Assembly: GCA_013368445.1 (NCBI GenBank)
Contig: JAACJO010000004.1
Coordinates: 1,054,001-1,118,000, forward strand
Reading direction: 5' to 3'
DNA length: 64,000 bases
Origin: Leucocoprinus leucothites
Lineage: Eukaryota > Basidiomycota > Agaricomycetes > Agaricales > Agaricaceae
This document shows, piece after piece, positions 22,077 through 33,612 of the stretch. The position numbers and the translations under genes are program-made. The first letter of the stretch is position 1. Every line of letters begins with the position of its first letter. Under the pieces are notes generated by a model. It saw nothing but the letters and a program-made list of their open reading frames with translations, was not told the DNA's origin and ran no database searches.

Positions 22077-22102
22077 CGCCATCATCAATTTCTTTGATGG
22101 TG
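22077..22102 (+). promoter_or_regulatory. 5' terminal hairpin of L2
   Basis: CGCCATCA and TGATGGTG can pair over eight positions (one G-T) with a ten-base loop. L5 has the perfect CACCATCA/TGATGGTG version. The ORF1-only units keep a shorter CACCA/TGGTG pair at the same place although the loop differs. Role unknown; an internal promoter or RNA packaging signal is possible. Confidence 0.5.
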
Positions 22103-22830
22103 TCTACATACATATTATGTACAAATACCATTGAAATGATTACACCATCACACTGGGTGGACCTTAAGGGTACCCCATTGCCATTCTTGGACCCAATGAA
22201 CATTGTCAACACTGAAACACATGTCTCGACTAGCAAGTGCAACTGCTCAAAATTGCCTGTACTTTCTATCAAATTGACTAGGCACTCTGTCTATGATGAT
22301 GCCAAGTCTGCTGCCTCATCTAGAGCTGGCTCTAAAGAAGAGGAGAGTGGTGAGAGTAATCCTGATTCATCTAATAACTCAAATCCCCCCTCCCCCATAA
22401 CCATTCCTGTTGTGCTATTGTGTGCAGTATTGCACTCATCCCTCAGAACTTCCCCTCCTCCTTCATTGCATGCCAAGCGAGCTTGTGCTCATGAATCTCG
22501 CTGAGGCCTGGACACCACCCCTAAAGCCATCTCAAGAATGGCATCTATGAGTGCATATGACAGCTTTAAATCACCTATTCCCTTCTGCCCTTTTGGTGAG
22601 GGATTCCTAGGTGAGCTCAAACAACCTGCTCCTTTGAACTTGAACTCTCACAGGGACATGTGGAGTGACCAAGAGGATGGGATACTCAGTAATGGGGTAC
22701 CTACCACTTGGTTCTTTGGACCCCCACCTACCTCAAGGCTGCCTCATGCAATCCATGGATCTGCTGAGTCAGCAAATGCTGTGCTGACCAGCACTCCAGC
22801 TACCTTCTTTGCTAGTTCATCTGATACTAA

Positions 22831-22874
22831 TGACATCACACCTGACATCACACATGATGTCACTGGTGATGTCA
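22831..22874 (+). repeat. 12-nt tandem repeat with TGACATCA cores (L2 ORF1)
   Basis: Four units with cores TGACATCA, TGACATCA, TGATGTCA and TGATGTCA, each with a 4-nt spacer. It is the same array as in L1, L4 and L5. Confidence 0.8.
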
Positions 22875-23570
22875 CTACACAGCTGCAGGAATCTAGGCCT
22901 GCACAGCCACATCTCCTGGATCTTAAGGATCCATCAAACACAGCTACTGAAGAAACTGTGATTGTTGGTGAAGCTGCTTTTAAAGCACTCAAGGCACTCA
23001 AATACATTACTAATTTCTTTAAACACTGCATCGCTCTTAGATTAAGGCCTGGAGTTAAGGACCCGAGGGTTCCCCAAATGGGAGAGCCAATTTATTGTTT
23101 ACTCACTACTATGTTTGAATCAGGCTGGGATCATTTGCCTATTAATAGTGAAAACAGTCTCATGATCATTGAAGTGCTGAGACAATATCTCAGCCCTCCC
23201 ACTGACATCCCCATGACAGACTCTTCCCCCCCCTCCAAAGGGTAAGGGCAAGGGAAGGAAGGCACGTAATCCCTCTCCGTCTTTCATCCCCACCCCTCTA
23301 TTCCCACCTGGTATTTTTGTTGGGCATACTAATTCCACAGCACGCATCAACAATGATAACATGAACATTAACAAAGCCCCTCCCATAGAGGGCACCCTTC
23401 CTCCCCCCAGAATGACCTTTCATCTTCTGGTATAGCACATGACATTTCATCTGTGTCAGGCTCCCAAAAGGCAAAAAATGACATTATGTCTTCTAAGCCT
23501 GCTGGCCCTATCCGTGTCTCCCAGGCTCCCCCTCCACCTTCCAATCACATGACTCCAAGGAATGGGAATG

Positions 23571-23587
23571 GAAATCTCGAGTGCTCA
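23571..23587. repeat. Target-site duplication of G3, left copy
   Basis: GAAATCTCGAGTGCTCA; the right copy at 25836-25852 reads GAAATCTCAAGTGCTCA. It is 17 bp with a single G-to-A difference at a CpG, which arose after insertion. Confidence 0.93.
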
Positions 23588-23671
23588 TCCCTCCTTGACC
23601 TCTTACCACCACCATCAAAAGTTGGTGTTTGATTAGACATCTAGTTTCACATTGTATTCTACCGATTCTAC

Positions 23672-25497
23672 ATGGGTAAACAAAAGTCTAAAGCTAAACA
23701 GGCTGTACACCAAACAACTGAGTCTGCCAACACCTCCAATGATGAGCTCAACATTGCCAAGATGTCCAAGGACAAACATCTTGACCCATACAACAACCCA
23801 TGCAATGTCTGTGGCTTCTCGGGACCTTGGTCCTCCATCCCCCCCCGAGGCTGACCTTGAGTCGCCTCCTTGCCCAGTGCCTGGTGATGTTTCATCCCTC
23901 ACACCTACTACTCAACCTCCGGTGGCTTTGAGCCCTGCAGGTCCCTCCTCTGCCATTCCTAGTGGCTCCATTGCACCCTGGGCTGGCCCCTCTGCTCCCT
24001 CTTCCATTGGACCTGACCTGGAGGAGGAGGCCCTCACCGCCTATGAAGGTCTTTGTCAATTTGGGAGATGGCTCTCAAATCTTGATCCCACTGCCATCAT
24101 GACTGACATGGCCTGATGCTCGTTTGCTCTCTACATCTGTGGGAGCATGTAGGAATTCAGGAAGAGGGGCTGGGCCAATACCCAGCTCACTCCAATGTTT
24201 CAGAAGCAGGGGTGGCCTATGGTTGACTCCTTCCTTCACTCTGGGGGCTTTTTGACTGGCCCTAATCAACCACATGGCAACCACGAGTTGTCCCACAGAT
24301 CTGCTAACAAAGCAGGTCCATGTGACATCAGCATGGGTGACCCCAAAGTTCCCAAACAACCACCTCCAGATCGTTGGCCCGTCCCAGCCTATCCACCTTT
24401 ACTGCCCAAGCAAGTGCCTCCCAAAGCATGCGCTAGTGGCCCTCCTCAAGCTAGGGTTAGGTCTGATGGCCAAGCCCAGCAAGCACCCGCCAAGGTGCCT
24501 CCTCCCTCCACCTTGGTCAAGAAGTCCTTCGCCAAGGCGGCCTGTCAGCTCACTAGGGTTGTGTCACTAATCAAGCTGGTGCAGTCCCACCCCAATCTTG
24601 ATCCGGACCACATCACTGCTATGCATTAGGCTGCCCAAGCCGCCACTCCCGCCACCCAGAAGCCACGTATGACAACTGCGGGCCCCACCCACTGCTAACT
24701 CTTCCTCGACTTCACTGGCAGTGCTGATGAAGTCACCTATCTTCATCACAAGGCCGTGCGCCTTCTCAATGACTCCCTCTCCCACACCAAGTCAATCTTG
24801 TGTGTGGAGAATATCACCAAGGCATACAGCACAATTGTGCTGCACACCTCCTCCATTCCCTCTGACACCGATTGTGATGTCATTGAGGCCTCCATCCCAT
24901 TTGTCTTCTCTGCCCCCTTTGCGATCAAGATGCGCCGCCCCAGGTTGAGGTCCTACCTCAAGGTCCTCGACGTCCCTTACTTTGTGAATGGTGTCCGCAT
25001 CACACTGAATCATGTGACCGACCACATGCAATTGTCTGCCTTCAAGGACATTTTTGCAGATGTTTCCTCCATGTGCATCATATGCAACTCCTCCAGGGCC
25101 AATACTGCCACCATCTGGTTCGACCTCTGGGACTCCCAATCAGGAGCGAGTGCCAAGAAGCTCCTGAGCAAGTACCTCCACTTTGAGGACATTCAGTCTG
25201 TAATCCAGGCTGCACATGCTCACCTAGGCAGTCCTTAGTATCAGTGTTGCTGGCACTGGGGGCATTCTACCTCATCGTACTGAGAACCACCACTCTCACT
25301 CGAGCTGTTGTAAGGGGAGTCCAAAGGCGAATCCTCCCATTCTGCCCACTGCTGCTGGGGATCTCTGTCCCCACATCAAGTGCGTCAACTGCGCCAAGTC
25401 GCATGCAGCTGACAATCACAAGTGCCCATTCTGGCGACACCAGTTTGACTGGCTTTGGCTTAAAAACCATTGCTGTGATGCTGCTTGATCACATCTG
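23672..25497 (+). pseudogene. G3 ORF1 (beta gag)
   Basis: Starts MGKQKSKAKQAVHQTTESAN, then a short acidic/Asn region and GPWSSIP, where extra C in a C-run shifts the frame near 23840. Further on are LEEEALTAYEGLCQFGRWLS, a Pro-rich linker, VEN-ITKAYSTIVLHTSSIP, RLRSYLKVLDVPYFVNGV, IWFDLWDSQSGASAKKLLSK and degraded knuckles. The frame ends near FWRHQFDWLWLKNHCCDAA, with TGA at 25486-25488 replacing the Trp codon seen in G5. It is homologous to alpha gag and to LINE ORF1 from the KPRMTT motif onward. Confidence 0.82.
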
Positions 25498-25757
25498 TAG
25501 GGTTCTCTTCCCTGCAGGTCATATTGTCCACCCCCGCGCTGGGTGTGGTGGGCCCTGGAGATCCATGCCATGCACCTTCCATCCACTGGTGAATCAGAAC
25601 AGCCTGACTTATGTTGTAGTATGCTCTCATTTCGAACTATGTACCACTGCATGAAGATGTCATTTGTACTAGGTGGACTTTGGACTCATATTTATACCTA
25701 GCTATGTAGATGTGTAGTTGGTAGTGGTACTTTCTGCATGTTGTAGTAGTTGGGCAC

Positions 25758-25775
25758 GGACTGCTATCATGCACT
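25758..25775 (+). promoter_or_regulatory. Conserved 3' tail hairpin of G3
   Basis: GGACTGCTATCATGCACT: GG-AC-TGC-N6-GCA-CY with loop TATCAT. It is followed by GCATTATAAATT, matching the TATATAAATT of the LINE tail. Confidence 0.6.
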
Positions 25776-27156
25776 GCATTATAAATTGGCAACCCCTCTG
25801 GGGTCACATTTGAATTAAAAAAAAAAAAAAAAAAAGAAATCTCAAGTGCTCAGTTGGGCACCCTTCTTCTGATAGCCAGGCTTAGCCATCAAAACCTAAC
25901 CCTAAGGGCGCCTCTGAAATGCCACCCCCCATTCCCCCTCCTGACTGTAAGGCATCCACCAAACCCCTTACAGAACACTTCAACAAAAAGAATGTGTCAT
26001 TTGCTGAAGCTGCCCAACGGGGTGTCCAGCCAGTGGCTCCTTCTTCCACTTCTCCTTCTATCAATGGGGTTAAGATGTGAGAAATGATACTCGCCTTCCC
26101 TGAACACTAGTATGACAAAGTCCTTGCTATGTACAAGACAGGTTTTGGTGGTGCCCAACCTCAAGCACCCAAACCTTCGACTTCAAGCACTCAACACACT
26201 AAACCAAAAATGACAATGCATGGGCCCACCCGTTGCCAAGTCCTCATTCCCTTTGAGGGAAACATTATTGCCAACTGCATCAAAGACTTCAATAAAGTGG
26301 CTGAATTTTGTAACCATGGCCTTACTGCTGCCCAATCCAAACTTCGCATCAAATCTGTTCATGAATCATATAACAGAATATCCATTGCCACTTCAGGCAT
26401 CACCACTCCCACTGATCTTGACACCATCAAATCCTGGCTGAAAAAAGCCTGGCAACTCAGAGACACTATCCCCATTGAGCCCTGTCTTCCACAATCCAAA
26501 TCATTCTGTAAAATCATTAGTGTCCCATACTGGGTAGCCAATTTCTCTAACCCTCTCTCCCCTGCTTTCATTGAGCAGGCCCTCGGTCAATCATCCCTCT
26601 TCAAAAATGACATCCTTGCCGCTTGCCCTCGCATCATGAAGGCTTCCCCCAAGTCGGACATAGCTGTCATATGGTTCAATATCTGGGACTCCCAAAATGG
26701 TACTAAGGCCAAGACATTGGTCAACTGTACTATCAACTTTGGCTGACACGTTGGCACCATCCCCACTACTAGTATGTACCCTGGTGTTGTGCAATGCAGG
26801 AACTGTTGGCAGTGGGGCTACCCCACTCATGCATGCCATGCCCTTGGCACTCACTGTCAAATATGTGGTAGTCCTCATTGTGTTGAGAATCATCATTCTA
26901 TGGCCTGGTGTTGCAAGGCCAATCCTAAATCTAACCCCCCTCGTGATGCTACCCCTAAGGGCATCCCATGCCCTCACCTTGAGAACTTTAAATGTCTTAA
27001 CTGCAAAGGTAATCACCATGCTAATGACACTAAATGCCCATTCTGGAGAAACAGGTTTGATTGCACCTGGCACTCTAACAAAGCTGCCAAGTCATGTACT
27101 GCACGTGCTGTCCAGGCCAACACCAATTGCTCCAGTGGCAGAGTTGCTATTTAAAT

Positions 27157-30100
27157 ATGTCTGGTAAGAACAATGTTATTTCTTCTGTTCATATCTATTT
27201 GCAAAACATGGGGTGCTCTTATGCCCTGGTTGATACTATCCTTGAGTCCAAGAAGCTGGACTTCGACATTATTTTTCTATAAGAACCCCTATGGAATCAC
27301 ATCTGCAAGGCACCTTCTATGACTAACCCTGAAGGGAATGATGTTGTAGGTGCCCCTATTCATCCCAAGTGGCTGTGTATGGTTCACCCTACTAAGCCTA
27401 ATGACCCCTGTCCCCATACTTTGACTTATATTTACAGATGTCTACTTCGTATGAGATCCATCCTTCGACAGGATTGGGTCAATCACTACAATATTCAAAT
27501 TCTGGGTTTATTCAACCAGGGTAATTATATTCATTTTCTCAATATATATTCTGACTCATCATCATTGGCAATCACTTTCCTATCAACAAACTTCATTGAC
27601 ATCCCTAATATTGTATATACAGTATGGGAGGTGACTTCAATTGTCACTCTCCAGAATGGGATCCCTTGGCCTCCCATCTCCCTCGCTCTGCCATAACTCT
27701 ATGGAGTTAGTGGATTGTTTCAATCTCACCAGGTCCACACTGACTGTTTTCTCCCCAACCCATTTTTCTTCTATAGAAGAGCATGACAATTCTGTTATCA
27801 ATCTCATCTTTTGCGCTAACGATTCTACCCCCCATGTTATTGATGTGAACTCAAGACTGCCTTTGGACCATGCTCCCTTACTTATTGACCTCCTGATTCA
27901 TCCAGATCATATTAATTATAAAAAATGTGTACTACCAAAGGATAGCGATGAAGAGACCACTTTCATTTCTCAGGTCTCAGAGCATCTAGCAGCTATTGAT
28001 TGTTTGAACATTCACTCCACTTCTTGCTTGGACAATATCTCCGATTCCATCTCCAGTATATTTTCTGATTCATGGAACACAAACTCTGAAACTGTATGGA
28101 TTACTAACCAGTTGAAAGAATGGTGGAATCTCCACTGTTCTGAGACTTTACTTACTTACAGGAGAACCAAGGACCAAAAGGACTGGTGAGTGTTCAGAGC
28201 AGCTACTTGAGCCACCAAACATTCTTTCTTTGACAAGCATATTCATGAGATTGCTTTGACCAACAAATGACCCTGGGACCTCATGGAGTGGGTCAAACAA
28301 TGAAAACTCCCTGCCATTGAGGGTATTCATTATCAAGGTCACCCCTGTAATGACCTTCCAGATTTGTGGAATGCACTCCACTCATCATATAACTCTGCGT
28401 CGGGCCAACCAGTAAGCCCTCATATTCTGAATGAAATGAAAACTCTCCCTCCCTGTTCCTGGGCTGACTTCTCAGCTCTGGAACTCACTGAATCCCTTTT
28501 GTCCTGTGCTAACTCTTCAGCACCTGGACCTGATCATATTTCTTGGAAACACTTAAAGTCTATTGTTGCCCACAACGACTGCCTCAAGAACATCATTCTC
28601 ATTGCTAATGTGTGTGTATGTCTATCTCACTGGCCAAGTCACTTCAAAGACTCAGTCTCTATCATCATTCCCAAGCTGAATAAACTGGCCTATGATACTC
28701 CTAAAGCATTTCATCCTATTGTCCTACTAAACACTTTAGGTAAACTAATTGAAAAGATGATTGCACACCACATGCAATTTGAAGCAGTCTCTTCAGGAGC
28801 TATCCACCCAAATCAAATGGGTGGGGTTATTCAATGCTCCACTGACGATGCAGGTGTTTTCCTTACTCACATCATTTGGACTGGATGGGCCAAAGGTATG
28901 ATCACTAGTGTTTGCACTTTTGACATTGCCCAATTCTTCCCTTCTCTAAATCACAATATTCTCACTGATATCCTACAATGCCAGGGGTTCACCTTAGAAC
29001 TCGTTAATTTCTTTTCCCACTACCTTATAGGACGCTCTACTCAGTTCATGTGGAATACTTTCTTGTTGGATGCCTATAATGCAGATGTTGGTGTTGGGCA
29101 AGGATCTGCACTTTCCCCCATTCTCTCAGTGCTTTATTTAGCACCTCTCATGTTCATGTTCGACCAATGCCCTTGTCTTCAATCTATTCCCTCCTCCCTC
29201 CTATCCTTTGTTGATGATGGGCTTTGTATATCTCAAGCAAAGAACTATACTGATACCATCTCTTCCCTTAAAACAGCATACTCCATCATCACTTCCATCT
29301 GCACTGACCTTGGACTAGTCATCAAACACAACAAATCAGAGGTCTTCCACTTCTCATGTTGACATAATGATAAAAACCCCCCACTTGACTTATCTGACAT
29401 TAGTGGTCCCATCCTCTCTCCAAAATACTTCTGGAGATACCTCAGCTTCTACTTCGATCACCAACTCTTGTTCCAAGAGCACATTCAATACTACTCTACC
29501 AAAGCATTGTCAATAGTGAAAGCTATGGGCATGCTAGGTAACTCAACCCATGGTCTCCTCCCACTTCAAAAGCAACTTCTGTATAGGTCATGTGTTGTCC
29601 CTGTGGCAACATATCACTTTTGCCTGTGGTACTTTGAGGGTGCCCATAACAAGGCACTTCTCAAATACTTATCCTCTATGTAAAGGCACACAGCTCTTTG
29701 GTTCACTGGTGCCTTCCACACTTCTCCATCTGGTGGTGCTGAAAGTATTGCTGGACTCATTCCCATTTACCTTCACCTTTGTAAATTAGCCATTCATTCT
29801 TTGTTTTGAGTTGCTACTTTACCCTCTAATCATGCATTACATTCTCTTCTATCAGATTGTTTCTCTCTTGACTCTTCCCCTCATCCTCAATCACTTTGCC
29901 TTCTCACTCCAGCCAAAAAAGCTAAAGTCAAAGGCCCTATTATTGATGTAGATAGTTCTCTTCCTCTTCTTTCAGATTCCTTCTATCCCTTCGCTCCTGA
30001 ATCCAAGCCTGGGTCTCGTCTCATGCATATCTTTTCTGATTCCATTCATTTTCATCCTTGTAATCATTTGGACAAACATGAAATGTACAATCATGTATCG

Positions 30101-31114
30101 TCTCTCAATGGGGTTTTTTCTTCTTCTTCTTCTGATTGTACTTGTATCTCAGTTGTTACTGATGCTTCTGTTCCTCTTGTAGGTTCCCTTCAGGCAGTTT
30201 TGGCAGCACATTTATATCATGGTGGACAACAAGTGTCCTATGCAAAACAGGCAAGTGGCCGGGCATCTGCAACAGACACTGAACTCTACTCCATTTGCAT
30301 TGGCATCACCAAAGCCATCTCCCTCCAGTGTGATAAAATCATTCTCATCACCGATTGTCTCCCAGCAGCCAAGCTGGCAGTTGACCCTTCTATTCACTCA
30401 AGCCAGACACACTCTATCCATGTCTGCCAACTTCTATCCAACTGGCTTGCAGCCAAACCATCTTGATCCATTGACTTTTGGGATGTCCCATCTAAGTGGC
30501 ATTGGAAGCCCCACCTCAAAGTCCACAATGACATCACTACCACACACATCCACACCCCTCCCCACACAGGTGCTACTCTCAACTTCTTGCAATGCAAAGC
30601 CACCAATGATTGCCAGAAATCCTGGGAGTCTACATTCTGGAAGAAGAAATACTGCAGCAATGGTTTCCTTCTTTCAAAAAAGAATCACAAGTTCCTTATC
30701 CCCACTTATGTCAAGGGAGGCACTTGGCTTCCTCTGGCTAACGAGTCTCCATCATTATGTGCTCACATGACTCAAGCTATCCTAAACCATGCTCCAATTG
30801 GAGCTTATTATGAGAGATTCTTCCCCCTCAAGCCCAATTCCTGTCAGTGTGGCCATCACCTGGAAACATGACACCACATTTTGTGCTATTGCCCACTCTA
30901 TCCCATCTGCACCCAGTGGGTACAATGTGCCTTCCCTCAGTATGAGTTTCTCATCAAATTCTTGAAAAAGAACCTGGCTACTTTTGCCTTCACTAATCAT
31001 GACATGCATCCACTGCCACTTCAAGCTCCTGTGCCTGCCGAACCAAATGAAGGTGAACTATATTCTTTCATCTCCTCTCTTCTCTTCTCTCTCAAGTCCG
31101 ATCTCTGTGTATAA
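27157..31114 (+). pseudogene. L2 ORF2: endonuclease, RT, RNase H
   Basis: Begins MSGKNNVISSVHIYLQNMGC. Compared with L1, L4 and L5 it carries a 5 bp insertion near 27620 (in place of the GGDFN codons) and a one-base loss near 27701, giving 3958 bp instead of 3954. Downstream the frame is readable to DLCV-stop. RT shows FDIAQFFPSLNH, GQGSALSP and SFVDDGLC. RNase H shows VVTDASVP, TDTELYSI and LITDCLP, so all three acids are kept. The Cys/His tail is CQCGHHLET then HHILCYC, interrupted by TGA near 30869. Arg-to-His and Arg-to-Cys changes are frequent. Confidence 0.9.
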
Positions 31115-31315
31115 CACCTCATTTTATAGTCTCTCCCAAGTCTTCTCTATTTCACTGGACTAATCATATATAGTCTTTGTCTTAAGCAGTCTTCAACCAC
31201 TTTGTGTACCCTGGCTTGCCGTAGCATACCATCTGTTTGTATTATTTAGTTGAAAGTGGACTGTGATTGAGCACCACTATATAAATTCATTGATTTAAAA
31301 AAAAAAAAAAAAAGG

Positions 31316-31834
31316 GGATAGGTGACTTGAAGCCATCATATGCACTCATGGATGCAGTTCTTGAGATGGCTTTGGGAGTGGTGTCCAAACCTCAATGGGC
31401 TTCATGAGCACAAGCTTGCCTAGCACATGATGAAGGAGGAGGGGGAGTCCTAAGAGATGAGTGTAAAGCCACATGCAATAATGCAGCAGATACAATTATG
31501 GGGGAGGGGGGGTCGAGTTGTCAGATGAATCCGAATCACTCTCACCACTTTCTTCCTCATCTGAGCCAGCTCTGGAGGAGGTGGCAGACTTGGCATCATC
31601 ATAGACCAAATGCCTAGTCGATTTGATTCAAGTGCAGGCAAATATGAGTGGTTGCACTTGCTGGATAAGACATGTGTTTCAGTGTCAGCAATGTTCATAG
31701 GGTCCAAAGACAGCAGTGGGGTACCCTTAAGCTCCACCCAATGTGATGGTGTAGTCATTTCAATAGTATTCATAGTCAATATATATGTAGACACCATCAA
31801 AGAAATCAATGATGGTAGTTAGAGGGAAAGGAGC
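31316..31834 (-). mobile_element. LINE fragment L0, piece 3 (5' end)
   Basis: The L0 5' end: minus-strand remnants of MVSTYILTMNTIEMTTPSHW and VELKGTPLLSLDPMNIADTE, the acidic tract and GLDTTPKAI-type sequence, finishing in the family 5' terminus near 31834 (AGAGGGAAAGGAG on the plus strand). No duplication marks this end; it abuts the LB endonuclease fragment directly. Confidence 0.83.
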
Positions 31835-32585
31835 TTCGGTGATGGTTCTCTCCCTGTTCTCCAAGGGTGAGCCACTCAATCTTATGTACATCTATTCAGA
31901 CAACATGCACACAGCTATCAACCTCCTTGCTAGGAATGTTGACGCCCTTCCTGCCTTCATTTACATAAGTGGTGACTTTAACTCTCACTCATCAGTGTGG
32001 GATCCAGCCATGGATCACCACTGAACTTCTGCTATCTTGCTTCTTGAGACAGTGTCTGATCTTGGTGTGAAATAGGCTAGGCCCATCAATGCCACCAACA
32101 CCCATGTTCCACACAACATGGATCTTGAGGGCTCTGTGATTGATCTGATGTTCACACAGGCCCCCAATTCAGATCTTAACCTCCCCAGGTTGGATCACTC
32201 ACAGAAGGGACCACTGGACCATGTTCCAATGGTGTTATCCCTTCCTATTGTGGCCTCTAATATTAGGGTCATGTACACTGTCCTGCCAAGGGAGAGCAAT
32301 GAGGAAGCCGCTTTCCTGATGGAGGTTGGATGTCTCTTCCTAGATCTTGATACATCAGATCTATTGACCCCTGATCAGATTGAAGCTGTGGTCTCGGCCA
32401 TGGTGGACATCTTTGTTCAGATGTGAACCACCCATGCCAAGACAATCACTATCACAAATCGGTCCAAATCATGGTAGACTGATAAGTGCTCTGCAGCCAA
32501 GGCCCAGTACCAGAAAACTGGTGCCAGGGCTGAATGGACTGTATTCCACCATGCCACTAGGCAGGCTAAGCGGGACTTAAATGCT
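31835..32585 (+). pseudogene. LB: endonuclease fragment of a second LINE lineage
   Basis: One frame reads LFSKGEPLNLMYIYSDNMHT, FIYISGDFNSHSSVWDPAMD, GSVIDLMFTQ, GPLDHVPMVLSLPI, LPRESNEEAAFLMEV and ITNRSKSW. These line up with L1 ORF2 residues about 118-330 (GDFN, D-L-I-F, S-DH-P, LPKDSDEE, ITNRSKEWW), but with clearly different sequence throughout, so this is a diverged paralogous LINE. Stops occur after DHH, GVK, VQM and KSW. Only this endonuclease/linker piece is present; RT and both ends are missing. It is a candidate relative of the autonomous partner of the ORF1-only units. Confidence 0.8.
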
Positions 32586-32596
32586 TGCCAGTCTTT

Positions 32597-33612
32597 TCAT
32601 TCTTTGGTTCTCCTGTAAGTAAGTAAAGTCTCAGAGCAGTGGAGAGTCCACCATTCTTTCAACTGGTTAGTAATCCATACAATTTTAGAGTTCATGTTCC
32701 AAGAATCAGTAAGTATATGAGAAATGGAGTTGGAAATATTATCCAGACAAGAAGTGGAGTGAATGTTCAAACAATCAAGAGCCACCAGATGCTCTGAGAC
32801 CTTAGAAATAAAGGTGGCCTCTTCATCACTATCCTTAGGCAGTACACATTTTCTGTAGTTAATATAATCTGGGCAAATCGGGAGATCAATGAGCAAAGGT
32901 GTGTGATCCAAGGGAAGTCTTGAATTCACATCAATGGTATGGGAAGTGGAATCGTTAGCACAAAAAATGAGATCGATAACTGAATTGTCATGTCCTTCAA
33001 TGGAAGAGAAATGGGTAGGAGAAATCATAGTCAGTGTGGACCTTATGAGATTAAAACTATCCACTAGCTCCATTAGAGTTATGGCAGACTGAGGGAGATG
33101 GGGAGCAAGGGGATCCCATTCAGGAGAGTGACAGTTGAAGTTGCCTCCCATGTAAACAATGTTAGGAATGTTGACAAAATTTGTCAAAAGAAAAGTAATT
33201 ACTGAGGATGACAAATCAGAATATATGTTCAGGAAAGGGATATAGTTACTCTGATTGAATAGTCCGAGAATTTGGATATCATGATGATTGACCCAATCCT
33301 GTCGAAGGATGGGTCTCATATGGAGAAGGCATCTGTGAATGTAAGTCAAAGTATGGGGGTGGGGTCTTTGGACTTGGTAGGGCAAACCATACACAGCCAT
33401 TTGGGATGAATAGGGGCACCTACAACATCATTCCCTTCAGAGTTAGTTATAGAGGGTGCCTTTCGGATGTGATTCCATGGAGGTTCCTGTAGAAAAATGA
33501 TGTTGAAGTCCAACTTCTTGGACTCAAGGATAGTATCAACAAGGGCATAGGAGTGTCCCACATTTTGTGAATAGATATAAACAGAAGAAATAGTGTTGTT
33601 CTTACCAGGCAT
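32597..33612 (-). pseudogene. L3 ORF2, endonuclease half only
   Basis: Starts MPGKNNTISSVYIYSQNVGH two bases after the ORF1 stop. Endonuclease motifs: FLQEPPWNHI, IYSDLSSS, MGGNFNCHSPEWDP (D158 of GGDFN is Asn, a G-to-A change), VIDLIFCAND and LPLDHTPLL. A frameshift lies near 33350-33400 in a G-run. The frame ends at LLTYRRTKE at the LB junction. It cannot encode RT. Confidence 0.87.

Larger units (their letters stand above)
23588..25835 (+). mobile_element. ORF1-only retroposon G3 (beta), full length
   Basis: A 2248 bp unit inserted in L2 ORF1 with a 17 bp duplication. Order: TCCCTCCTTGACCTCTTACC end, ORF1 from 23672, 3' UTR, tail hairpin GGACTGCTATCATGCACT (25758-25775), a second small hairpin around CCCCTCTGGGG, and poly(A). 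No ORF2 is present. Beta units differ from alpha in their N-terminal gag region and in the extra hairpin before the poly(A). Confidence 0.92.
22094..27154 (+). pseudogene. L2 ORF1, split by G3
   Basis: Starts MMVSTYILCTNTIEMITPSH, then VDLKGTPLPFLDPMNI, an acidic tract (GSKEEESGESNPDSSN), MASMSAYDSFKSPIPFCPFG, the DIT/DVT repeat region (22831-22874) and MGEPIYCLLTTMFESGWDHLP. G3 interrupts it at 23588. It resumes at 25853 and runs through QVLIPFEGNIIANCIKDFNK, IWFNIWDSQNGTKAKTLVN and three knuckles (CRNCWQWGYPTHAC, CQICGSPH, CLNCKGNH). It ends TAA at 27152-27154, two bases before the ORF2 ATG. Stops include TGA after ESR near 22502 and one near 26742. Confidence 0.88.
22057..31315 (+). mobile_element. 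LINE L2 (plus strand), CpG-poor, interrupted by G3
   Basis: Begins CATTCTCCTTTCCCTCTAACC and ends in the tail hairpin (31258-31275) and poly(A) at about 31297-31313, inside L0. G3 lies at 23588-25835. Without G3 the element is about 7.0 kb, as L1. At many Arg positions kept in L1 it has His, Cys or Gln, so it has lost most CpG and is older than L1. Confidence 0.92.

Noticed and set aside
31835..32585. LB as simply another L-type LINE piece
   Set aside because: The aligned motifs match but the residues between them differ far more than among L1-L5.
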